A stretch of 42,877 nt of DNA from an uncultured Roseburia sp. (GTDB lineage Bacteria; Bacillota; Clostridia; Lachnospirales; Lachnospiraceae), in the NCBI GenBank assembly GCA_900548205.1, contig URJS01000011.1, positions 1 to 42,877 of the forward strand, in the 5' to 3' direction. Of the stretch, positions 34,071 through 42,877 are shown piece by piece (the first letter of the stretch is position 1; each line of letters starts with the position of its first letter). The notes below the pieces were generated by a model. The model was not told where the DNA came from and did no database searches. It was given only the letters and a program-made list of their open reading frames with translations. The position numbers and the translations under genes are program-made.

Positions 34071-34820
34071 ATGAAGACGTTTTCCATGACGCACATTGGA
34101 CGGCGGCGTGAGACAAATCAGGACTATATGTTCACATCGGAAACAGAAGTCGGAAATCTGCCGAATCTTTTTCTGGTGGCGGACGGTATGGGAGGTCATG
34201 CCGCAGGAGATTACGCCTCAAGATTTACGGTTGAGAGGATTGTGGAATATATTGGTCAGGCACAGCAGAGCGAGCCTGTAACGCTTCTGTCGGAGGCGAT
34301 CGCATATGCGAACCGCCTGCTGCTTTCGGAGGCGGAAGCAGATGAAAAGAAAGCGGGAATGGGGACGACGATCGTCGCGGCGACTCTCTGCGGAGAGAAG
34401 CTGTATACGGCGAATGTCGGTGACAGCCGTCTGTATGTCGTGAATCAGTCAAAAATCGTCCAGATTACACGGGATCACTCGTTGGTCGAGGAAATGGTCC
34501 GGCTTGGCGAGATGGATAAAGAAGATGCAAGAGAGCATCCCGATAAGAATATTATTACAAGAGCGATCGGAGTCGGCACGTCGGTTTCGGCAGATTTTTT
34601 TGAGGCTGAGGTGACGAGGGATGATACGATCCTAATGTGTTCGGATGGTCTGACGAATATGATCGACGATGCAGAGATCAAACGGATCATCCTAGGGCAG
34701 CGGGACATTGTTGAGGTGGCGGAGAAATTGGTGGAGACCGCTAATCTCAATGGCGGTAAGGATAATATTACGGTCGTGTTGATTGAGCCATTCTCAAAGG
34801 AAGGAAATGAAATATGTTAG
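34071..34820 (+). CDS. prpC: PP2C-type Ser/Thr phosphatase PrpC/Stp
   Basis: A 249-residue PP2C phosphatase with the motifs RRRETNQDY, VADGMGGHAAGD, GTTIVAATL, NVGDSRLYVV, DHSLV, CSDGLTNM and GGKDNITVVL (metal-binding aspartates all present). It reverses the kinase encoded next. The start MKTFSMTHIG has GGAGGAATCAG. It overlaps prkC by 7 bases, so the pair is made together. Confidence 0.96.
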   Translation: MKTFSMTHIGRRRETNQDYMFTSETEVGNLPNLFLVADGMGGHAAGDYASRFTVERIVEYIGQAQQSEPVTLLSEAIAYANRLLLSEAEADEKKAGMGTTIVAATLCGEKLYTANVGDSRLYVVNQSKIVQITRDHSLVEEMVRLGEMDKEDAREHPDKNIITRAIGVGTSVSADFFEAEVTRDDTILMCSDGLTNMIDDAEIKRIILGQRDIVEVAEKLVETANLNGGKDNITVVLIEPFSKEGNEIC

Positions 34821-36955
34821 AAATAGGAATGTATGTAGCAGACCGCTATGAGATCGTAGGGAAAATCGGCACGGGCGGTATGGCAGATGTCTATAAAGCA
34901 ATGGATTTAACGCTTGGGCGCAACGTGGCGATCAAGGTCTTAAAGGCAGAATTTTCAGAGGATCTGAACTTTGTGACAAAGTTCCGCACCGAGGCGCAGT
35001 CGGCGGCAGGTCTGGAGCATCCGAATATTGTAAATATCTACGATGTCGGAAGCGAGCGCGGCATGCACTATATTGTGATGGAGTATGTCGAAGGCATCAC
35101 CTTAAAGACATATATCGAAAAGAAAGGCCAGCTTTCCTTCAAAGAGGCGATCAGCATTGCGATACAGGTGGGCAGGGGAATTGAGGCTGCGCATCACAAA
35201 GGAATTATCCACCGTGATATTAAGCCCCAGAATATTATCATTTCCACCGAGGGAAAGGTGAAGGTGACTGATTTTGGCATTGCACGCGTGGCAAATTCCA
35301 ACACGATCAGCTCGGATGTGATGGGCTCGGTACATTACTCCTCACCGGAGCAGGCAAGAAATGGATTTGTGGACGGAAAGAGCGATATTTATTCACTTGG
35401 TATCGTGATGTATGAGATGGTTACGGGACGCGTGCCCTTTGACGGGGACACGACGGTGGCGGTTGCCATTCAGCACTTGCAGGAGGAGATGGTTGCTCCA
35501 AGCGCATATGCCCCGAATCTTCCTGTCAGCATGGAGAAGATCATCTTAAAATGTACGCAGAAAAATCCCGATCGCAGATATGAGTCGATGACTGCGCTGC
35601 TGACAGATCTGCGTAAGGCACTGGTAAGTCCGGAGGAGGATTTTGTCGTGATGGTGCCGGCGGTCAACCAGGATAAGACAAGGGTGATCGCAGAGGATGA
35701 CTTAAGGCAGATCAAGCAGGAGACAGGAAGTATCCATCTGCGCGCGGAGGAAAGTCCAAGGCGCAAAAGGAGACTGCAGGAGGAATATGAGTACGAGGAG
35801 TACGACGATGAGGGGGATGATGAGCTGGATGAGGAAGAAAGCGACGGCGAATTAAATCCTAAAATGGAAAAGGCGATCACGATTATGGGAATTGCCGCTG
35901 CGGTTGTCATCGTACTCATTATCGGCGCGATCGTGATCAATTTGTTTGGAGGCTTTGGATCCTCGAATAAAAAGCCCAAGGAGACGGAGACACAGACGTC
36001 GCAGAGTACGCAAACAACGCAAAGCAGTGAGACAGAGAAGGAAGAAAAAATTGAGGTGCCGAACCTTTTGGGAAAGACCTTTGACGAGGCGAAGGACATC
36101 GTGGCGGAGCTTGGTTTAAAGCTTGAGAATGTGGGCGAGGTTTCCTCGGATGATTACGAAAAGGGAGAAGTGGCACTTCAGGAGCCGGAATCGGGAAAGA
36201 ATAAAAAGGTTGCCAAAGGAGAGACGGTCAAGGTAAAGATCAGCAGCGGAAAGGGCAGCTTTGATATTCCGAATGTGGTAGGAAAATCGGAAGATGACGC
36301 AGTAAACGCGTTGGAGAAGCTTGGATTTAAGCCGAATAAGACGTATGCTTACAGCGATACGGTTGAGGCGGGGAAGGTAATCTCCCAGAATCCGTCCAGC
36401 GGAAAGGCAAAGGAAGGGGATACGATCACCATAAGCATCAGCCAGGGCAAGGAGGCTGTGACCGTGCCGGATGTTTACACCACCTATAAATCGGAGGCGC
36501 AGGCAAAGCAGGAGCTTGCAGCATTTAATGTTTCCGTTAAGACTGGTTACAGTGACAGGATTCCTTCAGGTATCGTGATGGAGCAGAGCATTGAGCCAGG
36601 AAAGAAGGTGGAGAAAGGCACTGCGATCACAATCACGATCAGTCAGGGACCGGAGCCGTCGCAGGAGGTGACGGCGGCAACCTATAAATGCAATGTCACC
36701 TTGAAGCTTCCGGCGGGTACCACAGGCGTATCGGGAGCGAGTGCAGTTCTCTATGATACATCGGGAAATGTTTTAAAGCAGTGGCAGAGTCAGGCGCTTG
36801 CACCGATCAATGATGCAGGAGATCAGGGAGTAAAGTTTACACAGGGCGGTCTTTTGGTAAGCAACGGAAAGCTGGTTGTCACATGGCTGGATGCAAACGG
36901 CGGTAAGATTAACGATCAGACCGTGGATAACCTTGAGTTTTCCAAGGAATCATAA
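34814..36955 (+). CDS. prkC: PASTA-domain Ser/Thr protein kinase PrkC/StkP
   Basis: A 713-residue membrane kinase sensing cell-wall fragments. The kinase domain (about 11-275) has the glycine loop GTGGMADVYK, Lys in VAIKVLK, and HRDIKPQN (about 133) with DFGIAR. A long acidic, Glu/Asp/Tyr-rich juxtamembrane stretch (about 312-352) precedes one membrane helix (about 358-380). A Thr/Gln/Ser-rich linker and three PASTA repeats follow (VPNLLGK, IPNVVGK, VPDVYTT), then a 90-residue beta-type tail with no assigned family. The start is after AAGGAAATGAAAT. It is typical of a cell-division and wall-growth regulator. Confidence 0.96.
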   Translation: MLEIGMYVADRYEIVGKIGTGGMADVYKAMDLTLGRNVAIKVLKAEFSEDLNFVTKFRTEAQSAAGLEHPNIVNIYDVGSERGMHYIVMEYVEGITLKTYIEKKGQLSFKEAISIAIQVGRGIEAAHHKGIIHRDIKPQNIIISTEGKVKVTDFGIARVANSNTISSDVMGSVHYSSPEQARNGFVDGKSDIYSLGIVMYEMVTGRVPFDGDTTVAVAIQHLQEEMVAPSAYAPNLPVSMEKIILKCTQKNPDRRYESMTALLTDLRKALVSPEEDFVVMVPAVNQDKTRVIAEDDLRQIKQETGSIHLRAEESPRRKRRLQEEYEYEEYDDEGDDELDEEESDGELNPKMEKAITIMGIAAAVVIVLIIGAIVINLFGGFGSSNKKPKETETQTSQSTQTTQSSETEKEEKIEVPNLLGKTFDEAKDIVAELGLKLENVGEVSSDDYEKGEVALQEPESGKNKKVAKGETVKVKISSGKGSFDIPNVVGKSEDDAVNALEKLGFKPNKTYAYSDTVEAGKVISQNPSSGKAKEGDTITISISQGKEAVTVPDVYTTYKSEAQAKQELAAFNVSVKTGYSDRIPSGIVMEQSIEPGKKVEKGTAITITISQGPEPSQEVTAATYKCNVTLKLPAGTTGVSGASAVLYDTSGNVLKQWQSQALAPINDAGDQGVKFTQGGLLVSNGKLVVTWLDANGGKINDQTVDNLEFSKES

Positions 36956-36967
36956 GCAGGGCATTAT

Positions 36968-37843
36968 ATGCAGGGAAAGATTGTAAAGGGAATTTCCGGA
37001 TTCTACTATGTTCACATAGCAGGGTCCGCAATTTATGAATGTAAGGCAAAGGGAATTTTCCGCAACCAGAAAAGAAAACCGTTGGTTGGAGATACGGTTG
37101 AGATTACGGTACTGAATGAAGCAGACAGGATCGGAAATATTGAGAAGCTCCTGCCGCGGGCGAATGAATTGATACGTCCGGCGGTCGCAAATATTGATCA
37201 GGCGATTATTATTTTTGCAGCGGCGAAGCCACAGCCTAATTTTAATCTTCTGGACAGGTTTTTGGTGATGATGGAATATCAGAAGGTGCCTGTGACAATT
37301 TGCTTTAATAAGGCAGACTTAGTGCAGAAGGAGGAATTGGAAAGCCTTTTAAAAATCTATGCGTCATGCGGCTATCCGGTTGTGTGCACCTCTGCGAAGG
37401 AACGGGAGGGGATTGACAGACTGCAGAAGCTGCTGGAGGGAAAGACCTCGGCAGTCGCGGGACCGTCCGGCGTTGGAAAGTCGTCGCTCATCAACTGTCT
37501 GCAGGAGAAGCAGATGGAGACCGGTGCGATCAGCAAAAAGATTGCGCGCGGAAAGCATACGACGCGTCACTCAGAGCTTCTTCCGATTACGGGACATACT
37601 TATATTATGGATACACCGGGGTTTTCTACCTTAAATATACCGGGATTTGAAAAGGAGGAGCTGCAGCAGTATTACCGGGAATTTGCTGCATATGAGCCAT
37701 ATTGCAGATTTCAGGGCTGCAGCCATATCGGAGAGCCGGATTGCGGCGTCAAGCAGGCAGTTTTTGAGAATAAAATCAGCCCGCTGCGCTATGAAAATTA
37801 TAAACGGCTGTACGAGGAATTAAAGCAAAATAAGAAGTACTGA
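36968..37843 (+). CDS. rsgA: Ribosome small-subunit GTPase RsgA
   Basis: A 291-residue circularly permuted GTPase that helps 30S ribosome maturation. An N-terminal OB domain is followed by G4 NKADLV, then G1 GPSGVGKSSLIN and G3 DTPGFSTL, the permuted order of the family. A zinc knuckle (C-X4-C-X-H-X5-C: CRFQGCSHIGEPDC) follows. The start is ATG 36968. Functionally linked to prkC, as in many Firmicutes. Confidence 0.96.
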   Translation: MQGKIVKGISGFYYVHIAGSAIYECKAKGIFRNQKRKPLVGDTVEITVLNEADRIGNIEKLLPRANELIRPAVANIDQAIIIFAAAKPQPNFNLLDRFLVMMEYQKVPVTICFNKADLVQKEELESLLKIYASCGYPVVCTSAKEREGIDRLQKLLEGKTSAVAGPSGVGKSSLINCLQEKQMETGAISKKIARGKHTTRHSELLPITGHTYIMDTPGFSTLNIPGFEKEELQQYYREFAAYEPYCRFQGCSHIGEPDCGVKQAVFENKISPLRYENYKRLYEELKQNKKY

Positions 37844-37863
37844 AAGGAACAGGAGGACAGGGA

Positions 37864-38517
37864 ATGAACTGTTTAGCGCCGTCGATTTTATCGGCAGATT
37901 TTGCAGAACTGGGAAAGCAGGTGCGCCAGCTGGACGAAGCGGGTGCACAGTATGTACATATTGACGTCATGGACGGGATGTTTGTGCCCAGCATTTCCTT
38001 TGGCATGCCGGTGATCCGCAGTCTGCGTCCCTGCAGTGACAGGATTTTTGATGTGCATTTAATGATCGAGGAGCCGGGGCGCTACATTTCGGACTTTGCG
38101 GAGGCGGGCGCTGATCTGATCACTGTTCATGTGGAAGGCTGCAGACATTTGGACCGCACGATTGAGAGCATTAAGGATCGGGGCGTGCTTGCAGGAGTTG
38201 CTCTAAATCCCGCAACACCGTTGTCTGCGGTCGAGCATGTTCTGGAAAAAGTAGATATGGTGCTGATCATGTCGGTAAATCCGGGATTTGGCGGACAGAA
38301 GCTGATTCCCTATACGATTCCGAAAATCCGAAGACTGAAGGAAATGATTCTTGAGAGAGGATTAAAGACGGATATTGAGGTCGATGGGGGCATTCATTTG
38401 GAAAATGTGGCAGAGGTATTAGACGCAGGAGCGAATATCATTGTTGCGGGAAGCGCAGTATTTCAGGGAGAGCTGACAGAAAATACACAGCGTTTTTTAG
38501 AGATATTAAATGCCTGA
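37864..38517 (+). CDS. rpe: Ribulose-phosphate 3-epimerase
   Basis: A 217-residue TIM-barrel enzyme that interconverts ribulose-5-phosphate and xylulose-5-phosphate in the pentose phosphate pathway. LAPSILSADF, HIDVMDGMFVP (catalytic Asp), DVHLMI, MSVNPGFGGQ and EVDGGI are all present. The start has AGGACAGGGA. Complete. Confidence 0.97.
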   Translation: MNCLAPSILSADFAELGKQVRQLDEAGAQYVHIDVMDGMFVPSISFGMPVIRSLRPCSDRIFDVHLMIEEPGRYISDFAEAGADLITVHVEGCRHLDRTIESIKDRGVLAGVALNPATPLSAVEHVLEKVDMVLIMSVNPGFGGQKLIPYTIPKIRRLKEMILERGLKTDIEVDGGIHLENVAEVLDAGANIIVAGSAVFQGELTENTQRFLEILNA

Positions 38518-38575
38518 ATGGTGGGTGTGTTTTGGCTGAGAGATATTTTATGCGGGCTTTGGAATGGAGGTAAGA

Positions 38576-39223
38576 ATGAAGCGTTTTTTGGTGGTTGCCG
38601 GCGGAGAGCTTTCAGATACGTTTGCGTGCCGGATGATCGAGGAAACTGCGCCGGAGGTGATGATCGCTGCAGACCGCGGAATGGACTTTTTTTATCGCCT
38701 CCGCAAAAATCCGGATGTCATCATTGGGGATTTTGATTCTGCACGATCACAAAGCCTGACTTACTTCCGGGAACAGGGCGTGCAGATCAAGGAACTTTCA
38801 CCGATGAAGGATGATACAGATACGGAAGCGGCGTTGCGCCTTGCTGTTTCAATGGGGGCGGAGAGTATCATGCTGCTTGGAGCGATGGGAAGCCGTCTCG
38901 ATCATATGCTGGCGAATGTTGGACTGCTTGGGATCGGACTTGCCGCCGGTGTGCCGATTGTGATGATGAACGAGAGGAACAAGCTTCGTATGACAGATTG
39001 TGGGATTACCATAAAAAGATCTGAGCAGCATGGAACCTATGTTTCGCTGCTTCCTTATACGCCCAAGGTTACGCATCTTACACTGCGCGGATTTAAATAT
39101 CCGCTTAAGGACGTAACGCTTCAAAGCTTTTGTTCCCTTGGCATCAGTAACGAGATTGTGGGCGAGGAAGCTGGAATTGAATTTGACGGCGGGATTTTGC
39201 TTGTAATGGAGACGAGGGATTAA
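38576..39223 (+). CDS. thiN: Thiamine pyrophosphokinase
   Basis: A 215-residue ThiN that pyrophosphorylates thiamine. It shows AADRGMDF, the conserved IIGDFDS, the DDTDTEAAL metal motif and GSRLDHMLAN. The start MKRFLVVAGG has GGAGGTAAG. Last gene of the housekeeping cluster; no clear terminator follows. Confidence 0.95.
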   Translation: MKRFLVVAGGELSDTFACRMIEETAPEVMIAADRGMDFFYRLRKNPDVIIGDFDSARSQSLTYFREQGVQIKELSPMKDDTDTEAALRLAVSMGAESIMLLGAMGSRLDHMLANVGLLGIGLAAGVPIVMMNERNKLRMTDCGITIKRSEQHGTYVSLLPYTPKVTHLTLRGFKYPLKDVTLQSFCSLGISNEIVGEEAGIEFDGGILLVMETRD

Positions 39224-39344
39224 AGACTCTGTAGAGATACGTTGTCGGATAGCGTCACGGCAGTGAACGATTGCAGCAGACTGTGCGCTTCACCTGCGGA
39301 AGCATACTTTTGTTTAAAAAGATAAATTGAAAGAGGGAGAACAT

Positions 39345-40277
39345 ATGATGGATGCAAAACATACATTAAAATATAGTGTCATGCTGTTGGCAGCTGTTCT
39401 GGTATTTGAGATGGGAGTATCGCCTGCCTATGCATTGGAGACGGCTCAGACAGAGCCGGTGCAGGAGGAAACCATGATCGTTACGGAAGAAATAGAGGCA
39501 CCGGCACAAGCTTTTGATGAGGAAGCAGCGAAAAATTTAGAGGATGAGCTCTCAAAAAACGGCAATGTGGTTACGCAATATGTCAATGAGGAGGATCAGA
39601 AGCTAAAGACGATTGTCTGGGCAAAGGGCATTACGCCACCTGAGATGGGGACTTTCGTTAAAGAAAGTGATTCGGGTTCAGGGGGAGCACAATACATTAC
39701 ATATAAGGCACCGTATCAGGCGAATAATAGCTGGTATGATGTGAATAAAACAATAGGAAGGGTGGAGGATGCAAATTTATGTTTTGCGGTAGCAGCATCA
39801 AATGCTCTTCACTGGTGGCTTGAGCAAAATCAAACATATATTGATCGATACTTAATTGAATATCCAGATGATGCAAAAAAGCAGGAATTAAGAACGCTGT
39901 TAAATTCCTATATCAATGAGAGCAATAGCGCAATTTATAAACGATATATTACCCAATTTTCCAAAAGACAAGAAGGATATTGGTCAGACATATTAGTAGA
40001 TCAATTTATTAATGGATATGTTCCAAAAGAGAATGGAGGAATCAACCACTCAGAGACAGATAGGAACAATCTTTTGCAAAATGGACCTAGTAAGCAGGGT
40101 GGATTTTTCTATGACATTTTTGGTACAACTTTGTTGACAAATAGAGCGTATAGTGGGGATTTTCAATCATTTAGCAATTATTTAAAAGGATGCTTTGTAG
40201 ATGGGAATCTTGTTCTTTTAAATTATGATACGAAGGTGTTAAACCATGTTGTAACACTCTGTGGGGGCAGAATATGA
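39345..40277 (+). CDS. IdeS-like (peptidase C66) secreted cysteine protease, N-terminal part
   Basis: A 310-residue ORF with a signal peptide (about 1-30, cleavage near AYA-LET) and a papain-like domain strongly resembling streptococcal IdeS, an IgG-cleaving enzyme. Matches are VWAKGITPP, APYQANNSWYDVNKT, LCFAVAASNALHWWLEQN with catalytic Cys146, FINGY, and NHVVTL with His301. The frame then breaks at about 40263: an extra T in TGTGGGGG gives CGGRI and a stop, whereas LWGAEYDTNG would be normal. The rest, with the catalytic Asp region, is in the next frame. The start at 39345 has GGGAG upstream. The IgG-type substrate is inferred from family only. Confidence 0.9.
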   Translation: MMDAKHTLKYSVMLLAAVLVFEMGVSPAYALETAQTEPVQEETMIVTEEIEAPAQAFDEEAAKNLEDELSKNGNVVTQYVNEEDQKLKTIVWAKGITPPEMGTFVKESDSGSGGAQYITYKAPYQANNSWYDVNKTIGRVEDANLCFAVAASNALHWWLEQNQTYIDRYLIEYPDDAKKQELRTLLNSYINESNSAIYKRYITQFSKRQEGYWSDILVDQFINGYVPKENGGINHSETDRNNLLQNGPSKQGGFFYDIFGTTLLTNRAYSGDFQSFSNYLKGCFVDGNLVLLNYDTKVLNHVVTLCGGRI

Positions 40278-42393
40278 TACAAATGGTCAGATTAGTGCGG
40301 TATATTTAACAGACTCAGATGATGAAACGAGCCAATATGCTATGGTACGTTATATGGTAAAAAATTTAAATGGAAAACCAATTCTTTCTACGAACATTAA
40401 TGGGATGGCAGGTAGTTCTATCGAATATATGCAGGTTATATCATTGGGGCAGGAAATTTGGGAAAAGAGATTAGAAACAAATCCGGATTCGGCTAAAACA
40501 CCATTGGTTCTGGAATGGGGAAATACAGAGTTTGCATATAATGGAAGGAAACAGATTCCTTTTGTTAGGGCAACAAATATAGACAAGTATGATGATGTTC
40601 ATCTTTTTGTAGAAGGGGAACAAAAAGATGTGGGCAAACATAGTGCAAAAGTTCTTCTAAAGGGAGCGTCTGCGTGGAAATATGAATTGCCAGAGGATGC
40701 TAAGAAGGAATTTGTTATCAAAAAAGTGCGTCCGAGGGTGAGGCTGACGGCGCAGTTGAATCAGGAAACAAAAATAGTGGATTTCAGGGTCACTCTGACC
40801 GGAACCAATAATGAAAAGCCAACGGGGACGATTACACTTAAGAGCGGACAGGAGGTCATTAAGGATCAGATCCCGGTAGTAAACGGAGAGGCAAGCTATA
40901 CATGGACGAACCTGCCGCTTGGAAACCACAGGATCACAGCTGAGTTCGAGCCGTCTGTCGAAGGTGTTGGAAGAAATTATGAAAAAGCTTCGAGTAATTC
41001 TGTATCTGTCAATTTGCCGAAAAAGGAGCAGAGTGAGCTCCATATGACTCCGATTGGAGATAAGAAATTTGGCGACGGCAGTTTTACACTTACAACGACA
41101 GGCGGTACAGGTAAGGGCGGCGTGACCTATTCCTGCAGCACAGAGGATGTTCTTTCCATCAGCGGGGATACGGCAACGATCATAGGGGCAGGAACGACGA
41201 CGATCACAGCCGTTAAAGAGGGCGATGATGAATACGACAGTATCAGTACAAGCCAGACGATCACGGTTGCAAAGGCGGATGCTTTCACAGTCACATATCC
41301 CACTGCAGGCGCGCTTGTCTATGGGCAGAAGCTGTCGGAGAGTCCCTTGGCGGGAGGAAGCACGGAGTATGGAAGCTTTGTGTGGGAGAATGGGGAGCAG
41401 GTTCCGTCTGTTTCCAACAGCGGTTATACGATGCGCTTTGTACCAAGCAGTCAGACTCTGAAGAATTATGAGAAAATTATCGGAGAGGTGAAAACGGTAA
41501 CAGTTCCGGTAAACCGTGCAAACACAACAGTTGCATTGACCACACAGACGGCAGGGGATGGCGGAGCAGCAAAGGTCGTATTATCCGCGTCTGTGGGCAA
41601 GTCCCTGCAGGGTGATTTCGCTACGGGTACGGTAACTTTTCTGGCGTCTTCCGACGGCGGCACATATGCGGAAATCGGTGCGGCTTCTGTGGTAAACGGC
41701 ACAGCAGTTTTTGCATGGGAGGGGATGCCGCAGCAGGCATATCAGATACAGGCACGTTATAGCGGCGATCAAAATTATAATGGGGCTTACAGTGAACAGG
41801 TTCGTGTGGACGTGGGCGGAGTAATGCCGGATGAGCCTGAAAAAGTAAACGGCTGGTACATGGAAAACGGAGAACGGTACTGGTATGATCACGGGATAAT
41901 GGCACGCGATAAGGAAGTATATGATCCGGGAACAGACGCATGGTACTGGTTCGACGAAGACGGTACGATGGCAACCGATAAGGATGTATTTATCCCGACC
42001 AATGAGGCGCGTACTGAGGGCAAATGGGTGCGCTATGACAGCAACGGCGGTATGGTAAAAGGTGAGGATTTGCGCTATGGCGGCTGGTACTGGTTTGATC
42101 CGGTCACTGGGGAGATGATCAAAGGCTTTGTGTTTATTCCTGAGGAGGGCAGTGCAGGAAAATGGGTTTATTATGATGAAATCGACGGTCAGATGCATCA
42201 TGGTGAGAGCTGCATCAATGGCGGCTGGTATTATTTTGATGAATGGACCGGGAAAATGACGCATGGTGAATACTATAGAAATGATGCATGGTATTATTAT
42301 GACCAGATTACCGGCATTATGGCGCATGGCTGGGTAATGCTTCCGGATGGAACAAGGGCCTATTATGATGAGGTCACAGGCGTCAGAAAGTAA
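40261..42393 (+). CDS. IdeS-like protease C-terminal part: Asp region, Ig-like domains, wall-binding repeats
   Basis: A 710-residue continuation in the other frame. It begins WGAEYDTNGQISAVYLTDSDD-like, with the Asp residues that complete the C66 catalytic site, and finishes the protease domain by about residue 75. Five Ig-like segments follow (about 80-150, 155-255, 258-335, 336-420, 425-525), including MBG-like and Big_3-like repeats. The last 180 residues are aromatic cell-wall-binding repeats (GWYMENGERYWYD, AWYWFDEDG, GGWYYFDEWTG, AWYYYDQITG), related to choline-binding-type modules. No ribosome site precedes the GTG at 40261, so without repair or slippage this part is not made. Confidence 0.88.
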   Translation: MGAEYDTNGQISAVYLTDSDDETSQYAMVRYMVKNLNGKPILSTNINGMAGSSIEYMQVISLGQEIWEKRLETNPDSAKTPLVLEWGNTEFAYNGRKQIPFVRATNIDKYDDVHLFVEGEQKDVGKHSAKVLLKGASAWKYELPEDAKKEFVIKKVRPRVRLTAQLNQETKIVDFRVTLTGTNNEKPTGTITLKSGQEVIKDQIPVVNGEASYTWTNLPLGNHRITAEFEPSVEGVGRNYEKASSNSVSVNLPKKEQSELHMTPIGDKKFGDGSFTLTTTGGTGKGGVTYSCSTEDVLSISGDTATIIGAGTTTITAVKEGDDEYDSISTSQTITVAKADAFTVTYPTAGALVYGQKLSESPLAGGSTEYGSFVWENGEQVPSVSNSGYTMRFVPSSQTLKNYEKIIGEVKTVTVPVNRANTTVALTTQTAGDGGAAKVVLSASVGKSLQGDFATGTVTFLASSDGGTYAEIGAASVVNGTAVFAWEGMPQQAYQIQARYSGDQNYNGAYSEQVRVDVGGVMPDEPEKVNGWYMENGERYWYDHGIMARDKEVYDPGTDAWYWFDEDGTMATDKDVFIPTNEARTEGKWVRYDSNGGMVKGEDLRYGGWYWFDPVTGEMIKGFVFIPEEGSAGKWVYYDEIDGQMHHGESCINGGWYYFDEWTGKMTHGEYYRNDAWYYYDQITGIMAHGWVMLPDGTRAYYDEVTGVRK

Positions 42394-42677
42394 AAGGACG
42401 TAAAAAGAGCGTAGAAGAAAATAAGGAAAGGCATCCCCCTAAAAGCTGGCGGTTTTCTGGACAAGCAAAGGGAAAATGAAATTAGGTATTATGAGCCTGA
42501 TTTCATAAATATCCATATAAGCTGTTAATAGCCCTTAAATGCTGATAGCTAAATCATTTAGCGGATTTTCTGCGGGGATGTAACCCTATATAAATTCATA
42601 CTAAGCTTTTGGGAAATGCCCCATTTGGCGGTCCACTGATTCTTGGATGTTTTTGCCGAAGTCCTAATACAGTATAG
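42394..42677. other. Intergenic tail after the IdeS-like gene
   Basis: About 280 bases with no credible gene on either strand. The sequence is irregular, with no recognised element. Confidence 0.4.
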
Positions 42678-42709
42678 GAGGGAACGTTTTGTTGCGTTCC
42701 CTCTTTTTT
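42678..42709 (+). terminator. Strong rho-independent terminator
   Basis: A perfect 9-bp stem GAGGGAACG (42678-42686) / CGTTCCCTC (42695-42703), followed by TTTTTT. It is the nearest terminator downstream of the IdeS-like gene. Confidence 0.85.
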
Positions 42710-42738
42710 GCTGTATTTTGAATAAGTATATTCGATAA

Positions 42739-42877
42739 AAACGAAAATATATATTTTTTAATGATAAATTAAGTAAATATAAAAGAATTTCTGATGAAAC
42801 ATTACGATCTAGATTAACAGAATCAGATATAACTCAAATTAAAGAAGTTTCTTCAAAAAGAGACTATATAAAAACAA
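42739..42877 (+). other. Possible truncated coding segment at the window edge
   Basis: A frame open for 46 codons to the window end, very AT-rich, reading NDKLSKYKRISDETLRSRL and onward to KRDYIKT. It contains no ATG, GTG or TTG start. The composition differs from the housekeeping genes. It could be a gene with its start outside normal rules, a remnant, or chance. Confidence 0.2.

Noticed and set aside
1..42877. CRISPR arrays, tRNA or rRNA genes
   Set aside because: No regularly spaced repeats of CRISPR type and no tRNA- or rRNA-like sequences were seen by eye.

Overview
The window looks like chromosome from a low-to-mid GC Clostridia, most likely a gut Lachnospiraceae-type bacterium. The evidence is strong Shine-Dalgarno sites, the Firmicutes order priA-def-fmt-yugP-rsmB-rlmN-prpC-prkC-rsgA-rpe-thiN, a DAP-type murE, a Tn4451-like mobilizable element, and a secreted protein ending in aromatic cell-wall-binding repeats. 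Species cannot be assigned from the sequence alone.

Layout. (1) 1-20782: a kdp potassium-uptake locus (kdpF-like, kdpA, kdpB, kdpC, a small membrane ORF, kdpD, kdpE). kdpB carries a one-base frameshift in an A-run and is cut in two by a 12.1 kb integrative mobilizable element (about 3448-15594). kdpD also has a one-base frameshift in an A-run. (2) The element encodes TnpV, an XRE regulator, two small proteins, a probable oriT, a MobV relaxase, a CHC2 zinc-finger primase-like protein, a VirE-type P-loop protein, a 55-aa protein and a large serine recombinase. These are followed by an AT-rich cargo operon on the minus strand: response regulator, histidine kinase, a secreted protein with a C-terminal hydrophobic segment, and an acidic cytosolic protein. 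(3) 20783-25564: small and accessory genes (membrane protein, pyrB-pyrI, PH-domain protein, a decayed antitoxin copy, a CmpB-like membrane protein, an intact Phd/ParE-type toxin-antitoxin pair). (4) 25676-39223: a long plus-strand housekeeping cluster from murE to thiN, covering cell wall, replication restart, translation start and rRNA modification, Ser/Thr phospho-signalling, ribosome assembly, pentose phosphate and thiamine. (5) 39345-42393: an IdeS-like (peptidase C66) cysteine protease fused to Ig-like domains and wall-binding repeats, split by one frameshift. (6) An AT-rich tail with a terminator and a possible truncated ORF.

Most notable: the IdeS-like immunoglobulin-protease homologue; the two-component/secreted-protein cargo, which resembles a regulated toxin-immunity or peptide system; a reconstructable palindromic attB in kdpB; a 17-bp site shared between the element's left end and the recombinase promoter; and an interspersed hairpin repeat beginning TTGACATAAGAG. 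Several single-base indels (kdpB, kdpD, IdeS-like gene, antitoxin copy) could be real decay or phase variation, but could also be sequence or assembly error; read-level checks would decide.
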